Shown: positions 1 through 6,259 of the stretch, one piece after another
How the letters are laid out: every line of letters starts with the position of its first letter
How positions within the stretch are numbered: the first letter of the stretch is position 1
Assembly: GCA_963603285.1 (NCBI GenBank)
Contig: CAVCMG010000057.1
Coordinates: 1-10,439, forward strand
Length of the DNA: 10,439 nucleotides
Origin: UBA11957 sp963603285
Lineage (GTDB): Bacteria; Bacillota; Clostridia; Lachnospirales; Lachnospiraceae
Reading direction: 5' to 3'
Translations under genes and position numbers: made by a program
The notes under the pieces: generated by a model
What the model was told of the DNA's origin: nothing
Seen by the model: only the letters and a program-made list of their open reading frames with translations
Databases searched by the model: none

Positions 1-57
1 CTAGCCAACACGTTTCATGACGCATTGGTGTCTTTCGCAGAAAGACGGGTTATAACG

Positions 58-891
58 ATGGAAATCCGGATAGATGACGGCTTCCAGTTTGGACTGGGAG
101 TTTTTGAAACGATCGCTCTGGAACAGGGGCGGCCGGTATTTTTACAGGAGCATCTGCGACGGTTGCAGAAAGCGGCTGATTTCTTTGGCTGGGGGCAGAT
201 TGCCAGGCGAGGGATCACGGAAGAGGAAATCCTGCAGTGGCTGGATATGCAGAGAAAACAGGCAGAAGAAGAGCAGAAAGCCGGACAGAAGGATATGGAC
301 AGCGAAACAGAAGCTGGTATAAGTATACAAAGGCAGCTGATGCACGGTGGTCTGAAGATCATGTTGTCCGAAAAAAACAGGATCTTTGCGCTGAGGGAAA
401 ATCATTACCATCCGGAGCAGTATGAACAGGGCTTTACGATGGATTTCAGCAAAGTACGCAGGAATGAAACGTCACCGCTTGTCGGATACAAGACCATGAA
501 TTATGGCGACTGTATTCTGGAAAAGAGGGCGGCAACAAAGGCCGGTATGGATGAGAGAATTTTTCTCAATACAAAAGGACAGATCGCAGAAGGCTGTGTC
601 AGCAATATATTCTTTATCCGTAAGGGAGAGATCTGTACACCGGCCAGCGACTGTGGACTGCTGCCGGGCATCGTGCGGGATTATGTATTGCAGACGGAAA
701 AGGTGACAGAAAGCTATCTGTATCCGGAGGATCTGGCCGGATGTGAAGGCTGCTTTGTCACCAATTCCCTGCTGGGCATCATGTCGGTGCGTAAGCTGGG
801 CGTGTATGCGTTTCCTCTGTCAGAGAAAGTCCGTCAGCTACAGAGGCAGTATCAGCAGAATATAAGAAAATCTGAAACGAATACCAAGTAA
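58..891 (+). CDS. pabC: Class IV aminotransferase, probable 4-amino-4-deoxychorismate lyase (PabC)
   Basis: Probable PLP enzyme of fold type IV that releases pyruvate from aminodeoxychorismate to give p-aminobenzoate for folate synthesis; a cytosolic enzyme. From the ATG at 58 the protein has 277 residues. The start block IDDGFQFGLGVFETI is typical of the family. K145 in GYKTMNY (codon at 490-492) fits the PLP lysine, and E178 in GQIAEGCVSNIFF fits the conserved glutamate before the cofactor-binding VSN turn, followed by GLLPGIVRD. Residues about 62-95 are a Q/E/K-rich stretch that looks inserted between the N-terminal domain helices and the GGLKIML strand. The ATG at 58 is chosen because family members usually begin a few residues before the DDG motif, but no good ribosome site precedes it. 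The frame is open back to position 1, so a longer or fused protein is possible. A branched-chain or D-amino-acid aminotransferase is the main alternative. Confidence 0.8.
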   Translation: MEIRIDDGFQFGLGVFETIALEQGRPVFLQEHLRRLQKAADFFGWGQIARRGITEEEILQWLDMQRKQAEEEQKAGQKDMDSETEAGISIQRQLMHGGLKIMLSEKNRIFALRENHYHPEQYEQGFTMDFSKVRRNETSPLVGYKTMNYGDCILEKRAATKAGMDERIFLNTKGQIAEGCVSNIFFIRKGEICTPASDCGLLPGIVRDYVLQTEKVTESYLYPEDLAGCEGCFVTNSLLGIMSVRKLGVYAFPLSEKVRQLQRQYQQNIRKSETNTK

Positions 892-894
892 GAG

Positions 895-923
895 AAAATC
901 CTGGCAGCTGCCGGGATTTTTTG
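895..923 (+). terminator. Intrinsic terminator after the class IV aminotransferase
   Basis: The arms AAAATCCTGGC and GCCGGGATTTT pair over 11 bp with one G-T wobble around an AGCT loop, and are followed by a run of six T residues (917-922). It starts three bases after the stop codon, so the aminotransferase is the last gene of its transcript. Confidence 0.85.
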
Positions 924-1045
924 CTGAAAAAGTATCTTTGAGGGAATATACTGAAAAGGGCAGAAGAGGCTTTTGAGATGCCTTGTTGTCTGAGAACTAT
1001 GTATTCTGAAAAAAATTGAGCAGAATTTCTGAAAAAATTTCGTAT

Positions 1046-1078
1046 AACCGGGGATATTTTCCCGGCTGGAGCGTCTAA
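1046..1078 (+). promoter_or_regulatory. Candidate ECF-type promoter/operator region of the sigma factor operon
   Basis: CGTCTAA at 1072-1078 resembles the -10 element (CGTC/CGTA core) of promoters read by ECF sigma factors, as expected for an autoregulated operon. No AAC-type -35 lies at the usual 16-17 bp. The nearest, TAACC at 1045-1049, is 22 bp away. Between them is a 7-bp hairpin, 1048-1054 with 1059-1065 and a TATT loop, which is not followed by T residues and is therefore not a terminator. The call is weak. The rest of the gap 924-1127 holds only repeated CTGAAAA motifs. Confidence 0.3.
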
Positions 1079-1127
1079 TAAGTGTAAAACAAAAAGAGCT
1101 GGCCAGCAGAAAGGCAGGTAACGATAC

Positions 1128-1616
1128 GTGACAAAAGAAAATCTGGGATCACTGATCCTGGCGGCGGAGCGTCAGATGTACGTGACGGCAAAGTCGATCC
1201 TGAAGGATGACAACGATTGTGCCGACGCGATACAGAATGCGATCGTCAAGGCGTTTATGAAGCGCCACAGCCTGAAAAATGAAGCATATGCCAAAACATG
1301 GCTGATACGGATCGTGATCAATGAATGTTACAGTATCCTGCGTTCCTCAAGGAAAATTGTTTCACTCGAAGAATGTAAGGAACTCAATGACACCTATGCA
1401 GAAGATAAAAAGGATTACGGTGAACTTTACGCAGCCGTCCGTCATTTAAAGGACGATCTGCGGATGGTTGTGGTGCTGTATTACATAGAAGAATTCAGCT
1501 GCAGGGAGATCGCAGCCATCCTTGAGATCTCCGAGGGAGCCGTGCAGAAGCGTCTGGCGAGGGCCAGAGCCAAAATGAAAGAAGAACTTACATCACCGGA
1601 GGTAGTCAGCATATGA
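1128..1616 (+). CDS. ECF-family RNA polymerase sigma factor, SigV-like
   Basis: An alternative sigma factor of 162 residues, the usual ECF size, that directs RNA polymerase to stress or envelope promoters. Region 2 spans about residues 9-75: DCADAIQNAIVKAF is the core-binding part and YAKTWLIRIVINECYSILR is the -10 recognition helix. After a short linker, region 4 spans about residues 101-155, with the helix-turn-helix FSCREIAAILEISEGAVQKR that reads the -35. The start is GTG at 1128, preceded about 10 bases upstream by AGGCAGG. Its TGA overlaps the ATG of the next gene (ATGA at 1613-1616), so the two are translationally coupled, the usual sigma/anti-sigma layout. The family assignment is firm. 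The subgroup (SigV/SigX-like) and the signal sensed are not known. Confidence 0.93.
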   Translation: MTKENLGSLILAAERQMYVTAKSILKDDNDCADAIQNAIVKAFMKRHSLKNEAYAKTWLIRIVINECYSILRSSRKIVSLEECKELNDTYAEDKKDYGELYAAVRHLKDDLRMVVVLYYIEEFSCREIAAILEISEGAVQKRLARARAKMKEELTSPEVVSI

Positions 1617-3106
1617 AGAGACAGGGAGTAAACGGAGAATTTCCGGAAACACCATCGTTCATCCATGAGATGATCGTAGCAGAAGTAGACAGACAGGTAC
1701 ATAAAAAAGGGGAGACAGTATCCATGGCAGACCATAAAAAACGTTCCTATAAATCCTTTACCCGCGCCGCAGCCGGTGTCGTGATCGCCTGCGTGGCCAC
1801 CACCACCGTAGCCTTTGCAGCCGTCAATGCATTCCAGTTATATACGGAAAAACAGGGGAAATACAGTGTCAATATAGGCATGAAAGCCGAAGGCGATGTG
1901 GCAGCGATCCAGGAGCAGATTCCGGAGGTCAAAGTTAAAGCTTCTTATATTCCGGAAGGCATGGACTGGACCGATGAGGATCATCTGCAAAATAAGAATA
2001 CACCGGCGCAGGGGGGATTTTCCTTTATTAGCATGCTGATGGATCAAGATGATCTGAAGACCGTGCAGAATGAGACAAATGTGAAAGAAAGCGAAGAAAT
2101 GACGTTCGGAGATCATCAGGGCGTCTATCTGACCTATAATACAGTGGTAGACTTTGCAGGAAACTTTACCTCCCGTGCGTATATCCTGTTCCCGGAAGAA
2201 TACCGTGTACTGGAGGTCGTGATCGGTAACGATGTCAGCAAAGAGGAGGCCATCAAGGTTCTCTCCGGTATTACGCTGGAAGAAACAGGAAAGACTGTGG
2301 ACAGCAGCAGTATCTATACCTGGAGCGAGAGTGTGAATCCGACATCCGATGGTAAAGGGGATGGTGAAGCGACAATAGAGATGCAGCATTATACATCGGT
2401 TGCAGAGGACAAGCTTTCGGTGCATAAAATCGGAGAAGATTTTGCTCTGGATATGAGCGGTGAAACGTCAAAGGGAGAATATGACTGGACAACGGATATC
2501 ACTGCAAAAGTAGACAATGTACAGGTCGCAGATGATCTCTCCCTGTTAAAGGGTGTTGAACTTCCGGAAGAATGGGCTGACGTTACAGGTAAGGATGGCA
2601 AGCTGGTATCCAATGAGCTTTCCTATATTAAAAAGGGCGATGGAAAGGATACTCTGGATCAGGTTGTAAAGAAGGAAAACGTTAATCAGAAGCTCGTCGT
2701 AGTTGACCTGACTTATACAAATACCGGTAAGGAAGACTGGAAGCATCTGTTATACAATGGATGGCTGGGTCTTATGAAGCAGGAAAACGGAAAATATGTG
2801 TTTGACACAAGCGGCTTTAATGGACTGGATGAAAACAAAACTGTAGATGGAGCAGGCTATGATGAAATTGTCGGAAACAGTGCGGCAAAGCTGATGGAGA
2901 TGACGTACTACAGTGCTACGGAGAACGAGGGAAACGGCGGCAACTATATTTCTCTGAAAGCCGGGGAAAGCAAGCAGGTCCGGATGGCCTGGATCGTCAA
3001 CGAGCAGGATCTGTCCAGTCTTTGTCTGGATCTCAACCAGTGCATGGATATGACGGGTCTTACCGATGGCTACTTCAAGCCTGGTATCGTCGATATTCGT
3101 CAGTAA
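1613..3106 (+). CDS. Membrane-anchored putative anti-sigma factor with large extracellular region
   Basis: This 497-residue protein probably binds and silences the ECF sigma factor encoded just upstream until an envelope signal releases it. Its N-terminus (1-50) is charged and cytosolic. One membrane segment lies at about residues 52-72 (AAAGVVIACVATTTVAFAAV), and the remaining 420 or so residues would face outside. Residues about 104-230 (SYIPEGM, a beta-rich core, then SKEEAIKVLSGITLEE) resemble the DUF4367 fold found in clostridial anti-sigma proteins. The part after residue 340 or so (KLVVVDLTYTNTGKEDW, later YISLKAGESKQVRMAWIV) resembles a DUF4352-like immunoglobulin-type domain. The ATG overlaps the sigma stop codon. 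No classical zinc-binding HxxxCxxC motif is present. The role comes from gene order and topology; the domain names are from memory of pattern, not a search. Confidence 0.75.
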   Translation: MKRQGVNGEFPETPSFIHEMIVAEVDRQVHKKGETVSMADHKKRSYKSFTRAAAGVVIACVATTTVAFAAVNAFQLYTEKQGKYSVNIGMKAEGDVAAIQEQIPEVKVKASYIPEGMDWTDEDHLQNKNTPAQGGFSFISMLMDQDDLKTVQNETNVKESEEMTFGDHQGVYLTYNTVVDFAGNFTSRAYILFPEEYRVLEVVIGNDVSKEEAIKVLSGITLEETGKTVDSSSIYTWSESVNPTSDGKGDGEATIEMQHYTSVAEDKLSVHKIGEDFALDMSGETSKGEYDWTTDITAKVDNVQVADDLSLLKGVELPEEWADVTGKDGKLVSNELSYIKKGDGKDTLDQVVKKENVNQKLVVVDLTYTNTGKEDWKHLLYNGWLGLMKQENGKYVFDTSGFNGLDENKTVDGAGYDEIVGNSAAKLMEMTYYSATENEGNGGNYISLKAGESKQVRMAWIVNEQDLSSLCLDLNQCMDMTGLTDGYFKPGIVDIRQ

Positions 3107-3203
3107 AAGAGAGAATCCGTGCAAAGGTACTTGAAAAGCAGTACCGGGCGCTGGTAAACAAGGTAACTGTAAATTAAATATATCAAGATTGTTGCGTCAA
3201 AAA

Positions 3204-3246
3204 GCCGCTGCATATGGAAAAAAGGCCGTATGCAGCGGTCTTTTTA
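3204..3246 (+). terminator. Intrinsic terminator of the sigma/anti-sigma operon
   Basis: A 13-bp stem (3205-3217 with 3226-3238, one G-T pair) with an eight-base A-rich loop, followed by CTTTTTAT (3240-3247). The stretch 3107-3203 between the stop codon and this hairpin has no gene. It holds only a small 6-bp hairpin (3126-3145) without a T run. Confidence 0.9.
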
Positions 3247-3262
3247 TGGGCAGATGAAGGTA

Positions 3263-3291
3263 GTGACAGAAGCATAAGTATCTGCTATACT
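3263..3291 (+). promoter_or_regulatory. Sigma-A-type promoter of the PucR-like regulator gene
   Basis: GTGACA (3263-3268), a 17-bp spacer and TATACT (3286-3291), with an extended -10 TGC just before it. It lies about 40 bases upstream of the start codon at 3333 and directly after the preceding terminator, so the regulator has its own transcript. Confidence 0.75.
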
Positions 3292-3332
3292 ACAAAAGAT
3301 AGGATACCCACACGACATCTGGAGGAAATACA

Positions 3333-4853
3333 ATGAAAATCACTATAGGAATGCTGTTATACCTGTTATCTCTCGATACTGCAATTTATACGAACATCAG
3401 CAGACAGGCAGAGTATGTGATCGATGGTTTCGAAATCTGGGACGGCGAATTTCCAAAGAAAAATATGCTGTATCTGATCACGCAGGAGGATTTGAAAAAA
3501 GATCCCGATCTGTGGTACAGACGGACAGTACTTTTGCGTGGTAAACCGGATGCGGCAGCACTGGAAGAAAAGCATGTGGACTGGATCTTTGTGACGGAAC
3601 ATTTGTCAGAGATGCAGATTCAGCAGAAGGTGTATCAGAATATGAAGCTGGTGTACAACTGGTATATGGAACTGCAGAAATACCTGCTGCAGCGCAAAAG
3701 TCTGGAAGAAATTCTGAATATGACGGAAACATTTCTGCAGATCGGCGGCAGCGTTTTTACCCGTGAGATGGTGATGAAGGGAATTTCCGATGATTTCAGC
3801 CAGCGAAATGACTGGGTGGACGAGGAAAACGGTATCAGTGCCAATATGGTCAATGAGCTTTTGACAGATGAGGATTTTCAGAAAGCAGAAAATCACACTA
3901 ATGCCTTTTTATTCTGCAATTCCCAGCAGGAATGGTTCTGCTGCTACAATCTGTTTGCGGAGAATGTCTATGATGCCCGCCTGATCATGAGTGCGGGAAA
4001 ACAGGAGGTCGATTACGGGCTTTTGCAGTTTGTGCAGATCATGGGAGAAGCGATTGGCAGCGTGTATGAAGAGCTGTATTATCAGAAGGACCAGAGCTCT
4101 ACATGGAAGGATCTGATCGCTATGGCGGAAAATATGCTGCATGGACAGGGTGTGCCATACAACGAGCAAAAGACGCTGCTGGCGAGATTTCAGTGGAATA
4201 TGAACGATACCTATCAGATCGTTTTATTCCGGTTCCAGGAGGGAGCCGGTGCCGGGATCGGTATGAAATATTTTCAGGAGCAGATGCTCCGTCTGTTCCG
4301 GGAATGCTGCGTAATCACAGAACCGATGCAGTTTATCTGCATCCGGAATATCACACGTTCCGATGCGGCCCATGATTTTGCCGATACGCTGCCGTATTTT
4401 CTGCGGGATTCCCTCTGCAAGGCGGGTTTAAGTGATGTGTTCCGGGAATTTTCCAATCTGCCGTATTATTACCGGGAGGCAGAATACGCGATTTCCACGG
4501 GAGAGACCATAGATAATTCGCGGTGGTATCATCAGTTCTCACAGTATATGTTTGAATATCTGATCGAACACAGTACGTCCCAGCTGTTGCCTTTGCAGGG
4601 GTGTCACCAGGCATTGAAGATTCTGCGGCGGTATGATAAGGCGAATGATACCGAACTTTTTGTTACACTGGATATGTTTTTACAGAAAAAGCAGAATATT
4701 ACACACACAGCGGATGCCCTGAACATTCACCGGACAACATTGCTGGCCAGAATAGACAGAATCCAGACGCTGACAAAGGTTGATCTGGATGAGTATACCA
4801 CCTGTCTGCATCTGATGCTTTCGTATGAAATCTGGAAAAGAGCGGTGAAATAG
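3333..4853 (+). CDS. PucR/CdaR-type transcriptional regulator
   Basis: A cytosolic DNA-binding regulator of 506 residues. The last 65 residues (from about 442, LFVTLDMFLQKKQNITHTAD) are a typical PucR C-terminal helix-turn-helix (HTH_30). Its recognition part runs through TADALNIHRTTLLARIDRI at about 459-477. The N-terminal 110 residues (MKITIGMLLYLLSL onward, with ITQEDLKK and VDWIFVTEHL) look like the variable sensory domain of this family. A middle part (about 120-430) probably corresponds to a GAF-like/GGDEF-like linker, but I cannot name it firmly. GGAGG at 3321-3325 sits eight bases before the ATG. PucR-type proteins are usually activators responding to a small metabolite. The next gene is a methyltransferase-family enzyme on the same strand with its own promoter, so it is the most likely target; this is inferred from adjacency only. 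No clear terminator follows. Confidence 0.85.
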   Translation: MKITIGMLLYLLSLDTAIYTNISRQAEYVIDGFEIWDGEFPKKNMLYLITQEDLKKDPDLWYRRTVLLRGKPDAAALEEKHVDWIFVTEHLSEMQIQQKVYQNMKLVYNWYMELQKYLLQRKSLEEILNMTETFLQIGGSVFTREMVMKGISDDFSQRNDWVDEENGISANMVNELLTDEDFQKAENHTNAFLFCNSQQEWFCCYNLFAENVYDARLIMSAGKQEVDYGLLQFVQIMGEAIGSVYEELYYQKDQSSTWKDLIAMAENMLHGQGVPYNEQKTLLARFQWNMNDTYQIVLFRFQEGAGAGIGMKYFQEQMLRLFRECCVITEPMQFICIRNITRSDAAHDFADTLPYFLRDSLCKAGLSDVFREFSNLPYYYREAEYAISTGETIDNSRWYHQFSQYMFEYLIEHSTSQLLPLQGCHQALKILRRYDKANDTELFVTLDMFLQKKQNITHTADALNIHRTTLLARIDRIQTLTKVDLDEYTTCLHLMLSYEIWKRAVK

Positions 4854-4913
4854 AAAGAACTAATCCTATAAAGTGTAGGGATGCAATCTGGAAAATACAT
4901 ATTTTTTGTAGAA

Positions 4914-4943
4914 TTTACAGGAAATATGCTCCTATACTATACT
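4914..4943 (+). promoter_or_regulatory. Sigma-A-type promoter of the URO-D/MtaA-like gene
   Basis: TTTACA (4914-4919), an 18-bp spacer and TATACT (4938-4943). A second TATACT at 4933-4938 overlaps it but has no well-placed -35. Transcription would begin near 4950 and leave a leader of about 85 bases. In the leader, 4958-4965 can pair with 4991-4998 (8 bp, one G-T pair). Confidence 0.65.
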
Positions 4944-5035
4944 GTATGCATAAGGAACAGCTGCTGTGTTGCAAGAGAAATAAAAAGGGTAGCAGTTGAA
5001 AAACAGTATACAGGCTGGTAACAGGAGGATAAACT

Positions 5036-6031
5036 ATGCTTACACCAAGAGAAAATTTACAGAAACTGTTAGATGGCGAGCAGACAGAGCGTTTGGTCAA
5101 TGGCTACGAGCCGTTTGATTTTGTACTGACCGATCCGCTGATTGCAAAATATTATCTGAACTGCTATATCGAGGGTCAGGATACACTGGATCCGTGGGGC
5201 GTTACGATCCGCTGGAAAAAAGGCGAGCATGCCGGTATGCCGTATGTGACAGAAGAAAACAAAGTCATCAAAGATGTCACAGAGTGGAAAGAGCACTTTG
5301 TAAAACAGAACGACGTATTCCCGGAGGAAGCATGGGAAGCTGCAAAGAAGCAGGTAGCCGGTATGGACAGAAAGAATCATTTCGTTACCGGTATCATGGT
5401 ATCCGGTGTTTTCGAAAAGCTGCATTCCTTTATGGGATTTGAAGATACTCTGATGAACTTCTATCTGGAGCCAGAAGCTATGCACGAGCTGATCGATGCT
5501 GTTTTCGAGTGGAAGATGGCTTACGCTAAGGAGATGATCGATCATCTGGATCTGGATTTCATGCTGTATCATGATGACCTTGGTGCAAAGGATCGTCCGT
5601 TCTTCAGCAACGAGATCTTTGAGGAGTTCTTTAAAGAGGGTTACGAGAAGCTGTTCGGCTATATGCATGAGCGTGGCGTAAAGATTCTGTTCCATTCTGA
5701 CAGCTACTGCGAGACTCTGGTTGAGGATTTTGTGGACTGCCATATCGATATCTGGCAGGGCGCACTGTGCACCAACAACTTCGAGACAATCCAGAATAAA
5801 GTACATGGCAAGCTGATCTGCATGGGTGGTATCGATTCCATCATTGACAGAGCAGACTGGACACAGGAAGAGGTTGATAAGGAAGTATATCGTGCTATCG
5901 AGGCAGGTGCTCCGTATGGTGCTTTCATTCCGTGTATCACTTACGGTCTGAAAGAGTCCATCTTCCCGGGTGTAATCGAAGCTACGATGGATGCGGTAGA
6001 GCGTTACAATAAAGAGCATTTTAATTACTAA
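5036..6031 (+). CDS. Uroporphyrinogen decarboxylase (URO-D) superfamily protein, MtaA-like methyltransferase
   Basis: A cytosolic TIM-barrel protein of 331 residues in the URO-D superfamily. It is closer in pattern to the corrinoid:cofactor methyltransferases (MtaA/MtbA, O-demethylase partners) than to the haem enzyme. Features seen are MLTPRENLQKLLDGEQTERL at the start, YHDDLGAKDRPFFSNEIFEEF at about 178-198, an HSDS motif at 220-223, GGIDSI at 264-269, and FIPCITYG at 297-304. In MtaA-type enzymes zinc is bound by a His-x-Cys pair plus a late Cys. Here H220 and C300 are present, but the middle position is D222. The haem-pathway enzyme is unlikely because no haem genes adjoin and the typical N-terminal RQAGR motif is absent. 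AGGAGG at 5023-5028 precedes the ATG by seven bases. No corrinoid protein or substrate methyltransferase gene lies nearby, so the methyl donor and acceptor are unknown. Its upstream neighbour is a PucR-type regulator. Confidence 0.8.
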   Translation: MLTPRENLQKLLDGEQTERLVNGYEPFDFVLTDPLIAKYYLNCYIEGQDTLDPWGVTIRWKKGEHAGMPYVTEENKVIKDVTEWKEHFVKQNDVFPEEAWEAAKKQVAGMDRKNHFVTGIMVSGVFEKLHSFMGFEDTLMNFYLEPEAMHELIDAVFEWKMAYAKEMIDHLDLDFMLYHDDLGAKDRPFFSNEIFEEFFKEGYEKLFGYMHERGVKILFHSDSYCETLVEDFVDCHIDIWQGALCTNNFETIQNKVHGKLICMGGIDSIIDRADWTQEEVDKEVYRAIEAGAPYGAFIPCITYGLKESIFPGVIEATMDAVERYNKEHFNY

Positions 6032-6044
6032 TCAGATGTGATCT

Positions 6045-6126
6045 AAGGACGGTGTTTTCACTTCTTGATTGTTCTTACAGCGATAAGCTGGGGGCAACAG
6101 GGACAGCGAAAATGCCGTCCTTTTTT
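6045..6126 (+). terminator. Long-armed intrinsic terminator with a 48-nt apical region
   Basis: The arms 6045-6059 and 6108-6122 pair over 15 bp (13 Watson-Crick, two G-T) and are followed by a T run to 6126. Unlike a normal terminator, the apical part is 48 nt long and contains a smaller hairpin, CAGC-GATAA-GCTG (6078-6090). It ends the transcript of the URO-D-like gene 14 bases after its stop. The large head may be a structured 3'UTR or a small RNA. Confidence 0.7.
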
Positions 6127-6178
6127 GTGTCATTTTTTATTTAGCTGTAGGTTGCGATGTAGAAAACAATGAACAGAT

Positions 6179-6195
6179 ATTACGAAAATATTACG
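6179..6195 (-). promoter_or_regulatory. WalR-box-like direct repeat
   Basis: Read on the minus strand this is CGTAAT-N5-CGTAAT. The WalR (YycF) consensus is TGTWAH-N5-TGTWAH. Both half-sites match at five of six positions and the five-base spacing is exact. It lies just upstream of the -35 of a cell-wall hydrolase-like gene, the usual class of WalR target. Family knowledge plus pattern; untested. Confidence 0.45.
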
Positions 6196-6201
6196 GAAAG
6201 A

Positions 6202-6231
6202 TGTACAATAAATGAAAGAATGTGCTATAAT
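6202..6231 (+). promoter_or_regulatory. Extended -10 sigma-A promoter of the 3D-domain protein gene
   Basis: TGTACA (6202-6207), an 18-bp spacer and a perfect TATAAT (6226-6231) with an extended -10 TGC before it. A second TATAAT at 6242-6247 lacks a -35 at proper distance. The leader to the ATG at 6260 would be only about 22 bases, with GAGGTG at 6250-6255 as ribosome site. Confidence 0.75.
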
Positions 6232-6259
6232 ACAGCTATTGTATAATACGAGGTGAAAC

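Noticed and set aside
1838..2425. Minus-strand open frame of 195 codons inside the anti-sigma gene
   Set aside because: Antisense shadow with no ribosome site and no family motif; the sense frame is coupled to the sigma factor.
3126..3145. GGTACT/AGTACC hairpin after the anti-sigma gene
   Set aside because: Only 6 bp and no T run; the real terminator follows at 3204-3246.
5069..6019. Minus-strand open frame of 316 codons covering nearly all of the URO-D-like gene
   Set aside because: It mirrors the codon bias of the sense gene. The product is Cys/His/Leu-rich with no recognisable motif, and the sense frame has clear family features and a strong ribosome site.
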